A stretch of 64,000 nt of DNA. Origin: Alteromonas_E sp965248545 (GTDB lineage: Bacteria; Pseudomonadota; Gammaproteobacteria; Enterobacterales; Alteromonadaceae). The notes under the pieces were generated by a model. It did not search any database, was not told where the DNA came from, and worked only from the letters and a program-made list of their open reading frames with translations. Shown here piece by piece: positions 41,554 to 50,232 of this stretch (its first letter is position 1; each line of letters opens with the position of its first letter). The position numbers and the translations under genes were made by a program. Where the stretch lies: the NCBI GenBank assembly GCA_965248545.1, contig OZ252110.1, positions 2,728,001-2,792,000 on the forward strand, in the 5' to 3' direction.

Positions 41554-43167
41554 TTAGATAGGCGATACCAGCATTTCCGATGCTTCTTGCCGAATAGTAT
41601 TGATTTGTTCAATGGATAAATGAATACGTTTGCATTCATTTCTTAAATGGGTAAAGACTTCTCGCTCGGTGTTTCGACCCTCGTGCAGCCACATTCGGGT
41701 TAAGTATAGGGCGATCGTATTCACATCTGAATACAGCGGGTTACTCGTTGTCTCCGCATGTCGCCAAGCTTTAGCCAGTGCTTCGGAAAAGGCGCTAAAT
41801 TCTGGTGCGTGTTGTGCACTAAACATACTGTCGGTACCGGCTTGTAAGTCTGATTGCTTGTGCCATTCCGTGATCACACGCAGCGTTGGCGAGGTGAACA
41901 AAGCACTTAGATGAAACGTACCGTAAAGACTAAATTGTTGTGCTATTCCTAGTCGGCAGTGTTGGGCAATTTGAGCGCTAATAAACCGGTGTAAAGCTGC
42001 AAACACACAAAAATGTCGTTGCAGAGGAAAATTCGAGTAACTCAAGCGTTGCCACAAGATATGTTCGGTTAATACTGCGGCTATGCGTTCTGTCCCGTGC
42101 GTCATTATGGATTGAACGATATTGGTTACATTGATGTTCAATCGGGTTAGTTGTGATGCTGAACGCTGTAAAATGGTGCTAAATAGCGCATTTTGTGCAA
42201 CAACTTTGGCAATTTTCGCCGGTTCTGCGCCTTTGTTAATGATCGCCAAAATCGCGATTAGCTCTGCTGGTGGGTGTTGCACACTATAGTGTAAAGCGCT
42301 CGATACAACGGGCTGGAAATCTGGCATGTCGATGAGGTGTAAGTAGGTATTTAAACTACTTTTTGGTGGTGCCGAATTGTCTAAACTAATCCCGTTGTAA
42401 AACGTTTCGATTGGCAATTTCAGTAGGGTAAAACCTTTTTGTTCGGTGTCACTGTGTTTAACCGCGACATACAGCTGCTGCGCATCAGCCCCCATGAACA
42501 AGCCCTTTTTAGAGCCACTTTTAAACAGATGTCCGATCCAAACTTCAGAATCGGGGCTCAGTACAGGTGCTATGTAACGCTCTGTACTAGGGTGCTTGCG
42601 CAGCAGTTGTTGAATGACGAACAGTGTTGAACGTGATGATTCTGGTGAGCTGGATGATGTCACCCTTGCAATCTCTAACGCGATACCAACCGGAAGTGCA
42701 ATTTCTTCAACTATACTGCTGCTTTTAAGTAACGGAGATTTGGTATGTAAATAACGGTTTAGCGTCCAGCAAACAAGGGCAAAATGTGGCCCTGAGAGTC
42801 TTTTTAGATAGTCTCTGCAGACTTCTCTTTGTGTTTCTATGGATTGGCGCTGAGAGACGGAGGCTGCCAATACACACCCCGTCAGAATATGCTGCGCGAC
42901 GGTATCACTAATACGGTTTTTGCTGGCAAACAATAATACTAGCGAGAGGCTATTGAGTGCGCGACGCAAACTCGGATAGCGACCGGACAGCGATTGTACA
43001 CGCAACTGGAGTACGGCTGAATTTTCGCTATAACTTTTTTGCAAGTCATTGACTTGCTCAAGAACTGTTTTGATTAACTGTGCGGAGTCTAGCTTTGTTG
43101 CACTACCTAGGGTTTTCAGTAACGGCTGAAGGGTATTGTCGACCGAGGTTAGTACTTGACGATTCAT
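41554..43167 (-). CDS. Uncharacterised protein with HDOD-like C-terminal region
   Basis: 537 residues with no signal peptide or membrane helix. The N-terminal part is helical. The region around residues 305-390 (IIAILAIINKGAEPAKIA-like helix, then TNIVQSIMTHGTERIAAVL and ILWQRL) has the spacing of an HDOD domain, which lacks enzymatic residues and acts in signalling. The match is weak and the identity is not certain. It overlaps the following DUF3192 gene by four bases, so the two are likely coupled. Nothing in sequence gives a specific function. Confidence 0.6.
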   Translation of the reverse strand: MNRQVLTSVDNTLQPLLKTLGSATKLDSAQLIKTVLEQVNDLQKSYSENSAVLQLRVQSLSGRYPSLRRALNSLSLVLLFASKNRISDTVAQHILTGCVLAASVSQRQSIETQREVCRDYLKRLSGPHFALVCWTLNRYLHTKSPLLKSSSIVEEIALPVGIALEIARVTSSSSPESSRSTLFVIQQLLRKHPSTERYIAPVLSPDSEVWIGHLFKSGSKKGLFMGADAQQLYVAVKHSDTEQKGFTLLKLPIETFYNGISLDNSAPPKSSLNTYLHLIDMPDFQPVVSSALHYSVQHPPAELIAILAIINKGAEPAKIAKVVAQNALFSTILQRSASQLTRLNINVTNIVQSIMTHGTERIAAVLTEHILWQRLSYSNFPLQRHFCVFAALHRFISAQIAQHCRLGIAQQFSLYGTFHLSALFTSPTLRVITEWHKQSDLQAGTDSMFSAQHAPEFSAFSEALAKAWRHAETTSNPLYSDVNTIALYLTRMWLHEGRNTEREVFTHLRNECKRIHLSIEQINTIRQEASEMLVSPI

Positions 43168-43538
43168 CCTTCGAGGAAATTAAGGTAGACGCCATCTCCC
43201 CAAGCGACCAAGATATCATCCTCAAATAGCAGTGGTGTGCATTCGTTTTGAGTCGTTATACCGTCGGATTTCATGTGTTGGGTGCGGTAGAACATTACCT
43301 GCATCATACCTTCGCGAGTTTGTTTTGCCTCGGTGATATCGGGAGACCCTAGCAATGCTAGAATTTCTTCTTTGGAGGTGCCGAGGCTAAGACTGGCAAT
43401 TTGTACTTTGTTGTATTGCTCTCGGTCTTGCCAGTCCATATCTTCAGGACGATCGGGAAAAAATGACACGACGCTGTAAACGAATATCGCATAAAGCGCG
43501 AAACCGCCAACAATCATTTTTACGACCTTAGTATTCAT
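43164..43538 (-). CDS. DUF3192-family membrane-anchored protein
   Basis: 124 residues with one N-terminal membrane helix (MIVGGFALYAIFVYSVVSFF) and a periplasmic domain ending NECTPLLFEDDILVAWGDG, the DUF3192 signature. A second copy of this domain lies at 48725 as a lipoprotein, with the shared pattern of LG-type turn, YRTQ and ECTPL-F-D--L--WGD. The domain has the fold pattern of SmpA/OmlA-like proteins, but its function is unknown. It overlaps the HDOD-like gene. Confidence 0.8.
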   Translation of the reverse strand: MNTKVVKMIVGGFALYAIFVYSVVSFFPDRPEDMDWQDREQYNKVQIASLSLGTSKEEILALLGSPDITEAKQTREGMMQVMFYRTQHMKSDGITTQNECTPLLFEDDILVAWGDGVYLNFLEG

Positions 43539-43602
43539 GCTTGTAAAACTCTTTGCTCTGTCACTTGTTCCAATCTAAAGCTTAATCCTTACACAAAAAA
43601 AT

Positions 43603-44985
43603 TTAAACATTAATTGTGTAACAAGGTACGTATTCACTCCCAGGAAGCTTCATCCGTTGTTGCTCGACAAAAGATCCCAGCAACGTGTCAATACGTTGCA
43701 TTAAATCGGGATCCCCTGACAACTGAAATGGGCCTAACTGTTTAATCTTTGCGACAGTCGATGACTTAATGTTGCCGGCCACAATGCCGGAAAACGCTTG
43801 TCGAAGCGTCGCTGCGAGTTCAGCCAAAGACTGATCGCGATGCAAGGGCAGTTCTGCCATGCTCTCATGCGTTGGCTCAAAGCGCTGTTGAAAAATACCA
43901 TCAATTTTCAACGACCAATTGAAACTGAACGCGTCTCCAACGGCGCGTCGATATTGTTCGACTTTATCTCGGCCAAGTGCCATGCTGCGGGCGACCTCTT
44001 TCGGATCGTCGATGATAATCTGGTACTTTTGCTGCGCCTTTCTGCCCAGAGTCGCACCGACGAATTCATCGATTGCTTCGAAGTAGCTCGCGCTATTCGC
44101 GGGTCCAGTCAGAATTAAAGGAAAGGGATATTGATCATTGTGTTCATTGAGCAAAATGCCCAACACATACAAGAGTTCTTCCGCGGTTCCCACGCCTCCA
44201 GGGAATATTACGATGCCGTGAGCCGCTCGTACAAATGCTTCTAGTCGTTTTTCAATATCTGGCATGATAATGAGTTCATTAACGATGGCATTAGGCGGTT
44301 CTGCGGCAATGATGCTTGGTTCTGAGATTCCGATATATCGGCCTTTGCGATAACGTTGTTTCGCGTGCCCAATCGCCGCTCCTTTCATCGGCCCTTTCAT
44401 CGCGCCAGGTCCGCAGCCAGTGCATATGTTCATTTGGCGCAGACCCAATTGGTATCCAACCTCTTTGGTATAATTGTACTCTTCTGTTCGAATCGAGTGC
44501 CCGCCCCAGCAGACGATGGTATTGAGCTCATCATTGCCATCCAAGGCATCAGCGTGCCGCAGCATATCAAACACCATATCGGTGATACTGGTAGCCGTGA
44601 CATCGGAAAGCCTGCGCACAGCCGTAGGTTCGCATTCTGCGATACCGTTGTATTTAACATGCATATAAAGCAAATCACGGAGTACGGAAAACAGGTGTTC
44701 ATGCACCCCTGCGATTAGCTTACCATCGACAAACGCAACTTCGGGTGGATCGATAAGCTCCATTTTGACGCCGCGCTCGCGACGCACAAGCCGAACCTCA
44801 AACGAAGAATAGGGGGCAAACAGTGCCTCCGTATCGTCTTCATCTACACCACTGTTTAAGACCGCCAGGCAACAATTCCTGAATACGTCGTACAGATCAC
44901 TATTTGCGGTATCGGTAAGCAGGGTAACTTCACCCTGAGACAGTTGGCTGATCCAGCCAACTGGGTTCAACTGAACTCGGGTCAT
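43603..44985 (-). CDS. ppnN: Pyrimidine/purine nucleotide 5'-monophosphate nucleosidase
   Basis: LOG-family nucleosidase of 460 residues that splits nucleoside monophosphates into base and ribose-5-phosphate. It has an N-terminal DUF4478-like domain, the central GCGPGAMKGPMKGAAIGH loop and FPGGVGTAEELLYVLGI as the catalytic Gly-x-Gly-Thr-x-x-Glu motif, then a C-terminal DUF3412-like domain. In Escherichia coli it is bound and activated by (p)ppGpp. It ends just after the diguanylate cyclase gene. The assignment is secure. Confidence 0.93.
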   Translation of the reverse strand: MTRVQLNPVGWISQLSQGEVTLLTDTANSDLYDVFRNCCLAVLNSGVDEDDTEALFAPYSSFEVRLVRRERGVKMELIDPPEVAFVDGKLIAGVHEHLFSVLRDLLYMHVKYNGIAECEPTAVRRLSDVTATSITDMVFDMLRHADALDGNDELNTIVCWGGHSIRTEEYNYTKEVGYQLGLRQMNICTGCGPGAMKGPMKGAAIGHAKQRYRKGRYIGISEPSIIAAEPPNAIVNELIIMPDIEKRLEAFVRAAHGIVIFPGGVGTAEELLYVLGILLNEHNDQYPFPLILTGPANSASYFEAIDEFVGATLGRKAQQKYQIIIDDPKEVARSMALGRDKVEQYRRAVGDAFSFNWSLKIDGIFQQRFEPTHESMAELPLHRDQSLAELAATLRQAFSGIVAGNIKSSTVAKIKQLGPFQLSGDPDLMQRIDTLLGSFVEQQRMKLPGSEYVPCYTINV

Positions 44986-44988
44986 GAA

Positions 44989-46569
44989 TTAATTCTCGTC
45001 AGAGACGATTTGGTTTCGTCCATTATTTTTAGCGGTATACAAGTGCTTATCAGCGCGCTCGAATACATCTTCTATGGTGTCTTCCGGTTGGAATTGGGTT
45101 AGCCCAAATGAAGCCGTTATTGTGACGGGTTGCTGCTTAAATTTAAACGGCAAGGACTCTAGCTTCGTGCGGATTTCGTTAAGCGGATCCAACAGATCAT
45201 TTAGTGCGCTGTCAGGAAACAGTAAGACAAACTCTTCACCACCCCAGCGGGCGAGAAAATCGGTTTTGCGCAGGTTGGCACGCAGTTGTTTGGCAATCAC
45301 TTGTAGTGTTTTATCACCTGCTGCGTGCCCATACTTGTCATTGATTTGTTTAAAATGGTCAATATCAACAACGGCCATACACAGTGGCGTATTGTGACGG
45401 CGAAAACGCTGGAATTCTTGTTCCATTCTCTCGTTGTAAGCAATTCGATTAGGGATCTTGGTCAGCGGGTCGGTATGATTTTGCGTGCGCTGTTCAAGCA
45501 ATTTTTTGCGATACTGCTGTGTCCTTTTCTCCATTGAGGTTAATTCTTGTTGCAAATTCTGCAACAAGTTCATCAAGGCCTGTTCCTCTTCTTTCTCCGT
45601 TTCCGCTCGATCTGCAATGGTCTTCTGCATTTTTTCAAGATAGTCTTGGGTTTGGCTCTTTAACGCATCAAGGTCCTCGGATTGGTTTACTGCATCGCCC
45701 ATATCTTCGATGTGGGTTTGCAATGCTTGGGTATATTCGGATTTGTTGTGATAATTGGCTTGAGCGACGTCTAAGGTTGTTGTCACATCTTCATTCATAC
45801 TGATGATCGATTTATGTAATCCTTCGATTACTTTGCCATTCACACCCGCTTCTTTAACCACATCGCGAACAATCAGACGAATGAGCACCAGACAGCATTC
45901 GAGTAGCTCCTGTTGGGTCAAGCCATCCAGCAATTTTTTGCGCACTTCGCTGAGCTGTTTGTCACTTTGATTCTTTTGATAATAAGGTTCGATCAGTTGC
46001 TGTAACTCACCACTAATATTGGCATGCAAGCGTTCGTCGATTGGCGCATTTAAAGACTCTGCAGCGCTCTCTGTCCTCGTAACACTTGGCCTTGCGGGTG
46101 CAGGTTTCGCGCTTTTGTTGACTGCATTGGCCTTATTGTCTAATGCTTGTTGATACAGGATGAGCGCACGTTCAAACTGCGGCAACGAAGCGAAGATAGA
46201 ACCCGATTGCATACTCAGTGAGGATAGAAATCGTGCGGTTTCACTTCGCAGGTCGGCAGGGATGTTGTCCGAGCGTTGCAGACGTTTGACAGCGGATTCT
46301 ATTCGCGCGAGCGTTTCACTGGTCTGCTTCTTCAAGCTTTGGGTATTTTCCATCAGTAAGTTATTAAGCTTCTGGATACTGACGGTTGCGAGTGTGACGT
46401 TTTGGTTGCCCACGAGGTGTCCGCGCAATACTTGGAGTTCGCGATCGACTTCGCTACTGGCGCCTTCATAAAAATTCGATAGACGGATGATGAACTGCGC
46501 AAGCTGCTCATTATGTTGTTTCAACGAGTCGGCTTTTTTCTTGTCCAATGAAAGGCTCACTTTTTCCAT
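44989..46569 (-). CDS. Diguanylate cyclase (GGDEF domain), cytoplasmic
   Basis: 526 residues. The first 360 are helical with coiled coil (near 325-360) and no membrane helix, so it is soluble. The GGDEF domain starts at DPLTKIPNR (near 366) and has an intact GGEEF active-site loop (near 441) and an RKTD inhibitory I-site five residues earlier. It should make cyclic di-GMP with product inhibition. Its target could include surface polysaccharide, but that is not shown here. It lies four bases upstream of ppnN. Confidence 0.92.
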   Translation of the reverse strand: MEKVSLSLDKKKADSLKQHNEQLAQFIIRLSNFYEGASSEVDRELQVLRGHLVGNQNVTLATVSIQKLNNLLMENTQSLKKQTSETLARIESAVKRLQRSDNIPADLRSETARFLSSLSMQSGSIFASLPQFERALILYQQALDNKANAVNKSAKPAPARPSVTRTESAAESLNAPIDERLHANISGELQQLIEPYYQKNQSDKQLSEVRKKLLDGLTQQELLECCLVLIRLIVRDVVKEAGVNGKVIEGLHKSIISMNEDVTTTLDVAQANYHNKSEYTQALQTHIEDMGDAVNQSEDLDALKSQTQDYLEKMQKTIADRAETEKEEEQALMNLLQNLQQELTSMEKRTQQYRKKLLEQRTQNHTDPLTKIPNRIAYNERMEQEFQRFRRHNTPLCMAVVDIDHFKQINDKYGHAAGDKTLQVIAKQLRANLRKTDFLARWGGEEFVLLFPDSALNDLLDPLNEIRTKLESLPFKFKQQPVTITASFGLTQFQPEDTIEDVFERADKHLYTAKNNGRNQIVSDEN

Positions 46570-46640
46570 ACCTACTGATTACACTAAAGCATTGCCTGAA
46601 AACAGCATTTGGTCAATGCTTGTTGAATAAAATCTGTGCG

Positions 46641-47486
46641 TTATTGACGTGCTAAGCGCATGTTTGCATAAGGTGTTTCGAAATTGGAACGGAACGGGTT
46701 TATGTCTAGACCGCCACGACGGGTGTATCGAGCATATACTGTTAGCTGCTGGGGCTGACAAAAGCGGCTGATATCGCAAAATATCCGCTCTACACATTGC
46801 TCATGAAATTCATTGTGCATGCGAAATGAGACCAAATACTTGAGTAGTGATTCGCGGTTCAACTTTGGACCCCTATAGTGGATTAGCACGCTCCCCCAGT
46901 CAGGTTGATTTGTGATCAAGCAGTTGGATTTTAGTAGGTGGCTGGTCAGTGTTTCAGTCACAATCCGGTCTTCTGCTTCCAATAGGGTCGGCGTATAGTC
47001 GTATGTTTCAATTTGAACGTCTAAATCATCAATGCAGTCACCATGCATCGTGTGGACGGACAGTTGCTCAAAATCATTGGGCGATAATAATGCGACTGAC
47101 ACATTGGCACCGGCGCAATTGGATAAATCTTTGGTTAAGTGCTGCACAACGTCTTGTGCATCCTCAAACTTCGATTGATTAAAACTGTTTAGGTAGAGTT
47201 TGAAGGATTTACTTTCAACTAAGTTGGGTGAGTTCGCTGGCACACTGCAACGCAATACCGCGATGCATGGTTTACCTTTAGGATTTAGCCAAGATAGTTC
47301 ATAACCGTTCCATATATCACATCCATCAAAAGGTAAATTGTCATCGTTTAAACCAATTTCAGTGCGGTTAATCTGCCTAGGTACGGCTTGAAGTAATTCC
47401 GGGGCATACTGCTCTTGATACTCGACATCTTTCCCTAACGTTAGTTGGTCCATCGCATTTTGCTGCGTGTGCGTTTGATCTGACAT
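46641..47486 (-). CDS. queF: NADPH-dependent 7-cyano-7-deazaguanine reductase
   Basis: Reduces preQ0 to preQ1 in queuosine synthesis. It is the long, two-domain form of 281 residues (type II). FKLYLNSFNQSKF near 95-107 and the catalytic NCLITNQPDWGS segment with Cys189 and Asp196 are visible. FHEQCVERIF carries the substrate Glu. It is divergent from syd, as in Escherichia coli and its relatives. Confidence 0.94.
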   Translation of the reverse strand: MSDQTHTQQNAMDQLTLGKDVEYQEQYAPELLQAVPRQINRTEIGLNDDNLPFDGCDIWNGYELSWLNPKGKPCIAVLRCSVPANSPNLVESKSFKLYLNSFNQSKFEDAQDVVQHLTKDLSNCAGANVSVALLSPNDFEQLSVHTMHGDCIDDLDVQIETYDYTPTLLEAEDRIVTETLTSHLLKSNCLITNQPDWGSVLIHYRGPKLNRESLLKYLVSFRMHNEFHEQCVERIFCDISRFCQPQQLTVYARYTRRGGLDINPFRSNFETPYANMRLARQ

Positions 47487-47631
47487 GGTCTCTCTAATCT
47501 GAATGGGGCGCGAACCCTAAAAATAAACGAATCAGTGGATTGCGATGCCTGCACGTTATGAATAAAAAACTGGGCATTCGCAATTTGCTTAATGGTATTC
47601 TATCAAGAGATTGCCTTGGAACCTTAATTTG

Positions 47632-48192
47632 ATGACAAAAAAACTCGAACAAGCACTGGATAACTTTATTGACCAATATCGAACGGTCGCCGAGCAACAA
47701 GGTGGGTTATGGGCAGAATACGACGAGCAGTGGCCGAGTAGCTGCGTCGCGCAGCCGGTATCCGATGGTGAGTGGGTCGAGTGGCAACCGGTAAAGCAAG
47801 AGAATGAGATTAGTTTCGACAATTTGTCAGAAGCCTTAGAGGTGGCGATTGATCCCCAGTTGGCAGGATTCTTTGGTCGCTACTTCAGTGATAACCTTGA
47901 AGCCTCGACGCAGAAAGGTAAGTTAACCTTACTTCAGGTTTGGAGTGCGGATGATTTAGAGCGCTTACAGCAAAATCTAATTGGACATGTGCTGATGAAG
48001 CGGCAATTACGCCAACCGATCACATTGTTTTTTGCGTTGACCGATGAGGAAGACTTTATTATCAGTATCGACAACCAAACGGGCGAAGTGGTGCTTGAAC
48101 AAGTGGGCAAATTACCGTGTGAAGTACTAGCCCCCAATCTAGCTGAATTTTTAGCCCAGCTGACGCCTATTCCGCCCGCTAAGCCCACATAG
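47632..48192 (+). CDS. syd: SecY-interacting protein Syd
   Basis: Peripheral inner-membrane protein that binds SecY and monitors translocon assembly. 186 residues. FGRYFSDNLEA, LTLLQVWSADDLERLQQNLIGH and SGEV-type strands match Syd. The ATG at 47632 gives the family length and N-terminus; an upstream TTG at 47611 adds seven residues and is less likely. It is divergent from queF and in the enteric neighbourhood of the CsrB RNA and truC. Confidence 0.9.
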   Translation: MTKKLEQALDNFIDQYRTVAEQQGGLWAEYDEQWPSSCVAQPVSDGEWVEWQPVKQENEISFDNLSEALEVAIDPQLAGFFGRYFSDNLEASTQKGKLTLLQVWSADDLERLQQNLIGHVLMKRQLRQPITLFFALTDEEDFIISIDNQTGEVVLEQVGKLPCEVLAPNLAEFLAQLTPIPPAKPT

Positions 48193-48222
48193 GGCTATAG
48201 GCAAATTTCGGCGCCAAATAGG

Positions 48223-48534
48223 CTAGCGTGCCGTTTGACGTTCTAGATCGATGAGTTGTTGTTTAAGGGACGCCAACTGAACCTCAATTTGTTCAATTTG
48301 TTGCTTCATATGCGCAATCTGGTCATCGTTTGTATGCGCCGGCGTATAGGCTGAAGCATTGCTGGTGGCCGTTGCGAGTAATGTCTCTTGGTCCTGCTGC
48401 TGCCACCATTGGATGGTGTTTATCGCCTCCGGCAGGGTGACCTTTGAGGAACATTTAGCCCGTAAAAGGCTGACACTCGGCTGGGTCCCTGACCGAGCGA
48501 GTTCGATACACAGTTGTTGTAGTGGATTTAACAA
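48223..48534 (-). CDS. Small conserved-looking protein with C-terminal coiled coil
   Basis: 103 residues. The N-terminal half (LQQLCIELARSGTQPSVSLL) looks like a small helical DNA-binding-type fold. The last 30 residues (IAHMKQQIEQIEVQLASLKQ) form a coiled coil. It is convergent with syd and 30 bases from its end. I do not recognise a named family. Leu- and Gln-rich, no signal peptide. The open frame is free of shadows on the other strand, so I treat it as a real gene. Confidence 0.6.
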   Translation of the reverse strand: MLNPLQQLCIELARSGTQPSVSLLRAKCSSKVTLPEAINTIQWWQQQDQETLLATATSNASAYTPAHTNDDQIAHMKQQIEQIEVQLASLKQQLIDLERQTAR

Positions 48535-48724
48535 TGGTGAAATCCATGTTAGTGAAATTTCCCAAATAGTAGCTAAATTTACCTATGAATTCGAGCGTTA
48601 GACCGACAGGATTTTGAAAAATATAATAAAAACAATGGCATACATACTTGGCAAGAAAATTGTTTATGTTATCGCAGTTTCAAAGACGTCGGGTATCGAC
48701 AGTAACACCAAAAGGAAAATAGAA

Positions 48725-49096
48725 ATGATTAAGAAGTCTCTGATGGTTTGCGCGCTATGTGCACCGCTGTTACTTTCAGGTTGCGTTGTATCGGTGGGAG
48801 GAGACGGCGATGGGTATTACCATCAAAGTGATTGGCAAAAGCGCGAAAGCAACAATCGTCGTCATATCAGTAAGTTGGATACTTCTATGACATTAGAGAC
48901 GGTCTCCAGCCGCATGGGTATGGCCGATTTCGATGAATCTTATCAACGAGATGGCTCATCGTTTCGTGTTCTCTACTACCGCACCCAGCGCAGTGCTGAT
49001 GATGGCGTAACAACCAAAGACGAGTGCACACCATTGGTTTTCAAAGATGGCGTATTGATGGGGTGGGGAGATGCCGCGATTCGCGAGTATCTCTAA
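48725..49096 (+). CDS. DUF3192-family lipoprotein
   Basis: 123 residues with a lipoprotein signal (MIKKSLMVCALCAPLLLSGC) and a DUF3192 domain ending in DECTPLVFKDGVLMGWGDA. The ATG at 48725 has AAGGA upstream; a longer frame from 48614 would bury the signal peptide. It is a paralogue of the gene at 43164, which has a membrane helix in place of the lipobox. The function is unknown. Confidence 0.82.
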   Translation: MIKKSLMVCALCAPLLLSGCVVSVGGDGDGYYHQSDWQKRESNNRRHISKLDTSMTLETVSSRMGMADFDESYQRDGSSFRVLYYRTQRSADDGVTTKDECTPLVFKDGVLMGWGDAAIREYL

Positions 49097-49112
49097 GGTT
49101 ACTTTTAACTTA

Positions 49113-49141
49113 AAAAAACGGTTCTTAATGAGCCGTTTTTT
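49113..49141 (+). terminator. Rho-independent terminator after the DUF3192 lipoprotein gene
   Basis: AAAAAACGGTTC at 49113-49124 pairs with GAGCCGTTTTTT at 49130-49141 around a five-base loop, with one G-T wobble. The T run is part of the stem. Confidence 0.85.
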
Positions 49142-49254
49142 AGTGCCAGCTCAAATATCCACAAAATATAAAGGGATAAGGCTTTACAAATCATTAACAA
49201 AACGACAGTGTAGAGGTTCGATTTAAACGTAACCAATTACATGTGGAAATTGCT

Positions 49255-49893
49255 ATGGGGCAACAAGTCGTTTCTCTCAATCTCGACCAAGTTAAAGCGG
49301 TCTATCTCAGTGCCGAAGATCTGAAGGTCGCAGCATCAATTCTTTACAACGCCTATTTCGACGACCCCTTATTTGTGGATATCTTTGAAGCCGAAAAAGA
49401 AGGGTATGAAAATCGTCTCCGCTCCGCAATCCGCGAAGAGTTGCATGCATTTTGGATTGCCAAACAACCAATTGTTGGTCTGTTTGATGAAGATAGATTG
49501 CTAGCCGTAGCCTGTCTTATCAGCCCTGATGCTGCATTTGGTGCGGGCAGATATTGGCACTGGCGCCTTAAAATGCTACTGACAGCCGGTTACTTCGGCA
49601 CCAAACAAATGATCGAAAAGGAAGAGAAAGTCCGCAGTTGCATGCCAGCCGACAACTATCATATGTTGTCATTTATTGGGGTTCATCCAGATTACCAAGA
49701 TCAAGGACTTGGCCATGTCTTAATGAATGCTATCGATTCTGTTTTGCTCGAAGACCAAAAAAGTGAAGGCGTAGGTGTTTTTGTTACCTTGCCAAAATGT
49801 TTGTCGTTCTTTAAGGGTGGCCAGTATGAACATGTGCAAGAGTTAGCGTTCTCCCACATTACCGGCTACATAATGTTTAGACGTCGTCCATAG
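49255..49893 (+). CDS. GNAT-family N-acetyltransferase
   Basis: 212 residues with a GNAT fold. The acetyl-CoA loop is VHPDYQDQGLGHVLM (near residues 142-156), preceded by the LSFIGV strand. A GNAT-typical helix (AASILYNAYFDDPLFVDIF) opens the protein. The substrate is not apparent. The ATG at 49255 has TGGAAA upstream and is preferred to the GTG at 49243. The last codons and stop codon lie inside a 13-base tandem repeat. Confidence 0.82.
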   Translation: MGQQVVSLNLDQVKAVYLSAEDLKVAASILYNAYFDDPLFVDIFEAEKEGYENRLRSAIREELHAFWIAKQPIVGLFDEDRLLAVACLISPDAAFGAGRYWHWRLKMLLTAGYFGTKQMIEKEEKVRSCMPADNYHMLSFIGVHPDYQDQGLGHVLMNAIDSVLLEDQKSEGVGVFVTLPKCLSFFKGGQYEHVQELAFSHITGYIMFRRRP

Positions 49894-49955
49894 ACACCGT
49901 CCATAGACGTCGTCCATAGACACCGTCCATAGACGCCGTCAATAGACAGTAGACG
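49885..49955 (+). repeat. 13-base tandem repeat across the end of the acetyltransferase gene
   Basis: Five copies of CGTCCATAGACNN starting at 49885, 49898, 49911, 49924 and 49937 (the last with one base changed), then a partial TAGACG. The last two bases alternate between AC and GT/GC, so the underlying unit may be 26 bases. The first copy contains the stop codon of the gene. Confidence 0.85.
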
Positions 49956-50046
49956 ATTGAACAAACCCGCTAAACATCAAACGAAGGCGGGTTCCCCTCC
50001 TTTGGGTATTTGCCTGTCATTATCCCGAAACAGTCCATCAAAACTT

Positions 50047-50064
50047 TGTAAGCGATCTCTTACA
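50047..50064 (+). promoter_or_regulatory. GacA/UvrY-type upstream palindrome
   Basis: TGTAAGCGATCTCTTACA (50047-50064) matches the TGTAAG-N6-CTTACA element bound by the response regulator GacA/UvrY upstream of CsrB-type RNA genes. It lies about 175 bases before the presumed RNA start. This fits regulation by a BarA/UvrY-type two-component system, which is not in the window. A second inverted repeat (AGCTTAC at 50102, GTAAGCT at 50118) lies closer. Confidence 0.75.
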
Positions 50065-50194
50065 TGAGTGTAGGTAAATCGTTGAAATTGCGCTGTGATT
50101 TAGCTTACTATTAAACTGTAAGCTGTTGAAAGATAACAATTAATTAAATTCCCTCAATGTTTTATATACTATTTTCAAGAAAATGATTGATTTG

Positions 50195-50226
50195 CTTGCG
50201 GCAAGCTTTTGCCATAGGAGTATAGT
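50195..50226 (+). promoter_or_regulatory. Candidate promoter of the CsrB-like RNA
   Basis: TATAGT at 50221-50226 is a reasonable -10 element. The -35 region is poor, as expected for an activator-dependent promoter. An 11-base palindrome CTTGCGGCAAG lies at 50195-50205. The transcript would start near 50233. Confidence 0.45.
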
Positions 50227-50232
50227 TATCTC

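Noticed and set aside
49885..49955. CRISPR-like repeats
   Set aside because: Units are 13 bases and directly adjacent without spacers, so this is a simple tandem repeat.
49964..49993. AACCCGC/GCGGGTT hairpin after the acetyltransferase repeats
   Set aside because: The loop is 16 bases and no T run follows, so I do not call it a terminator.
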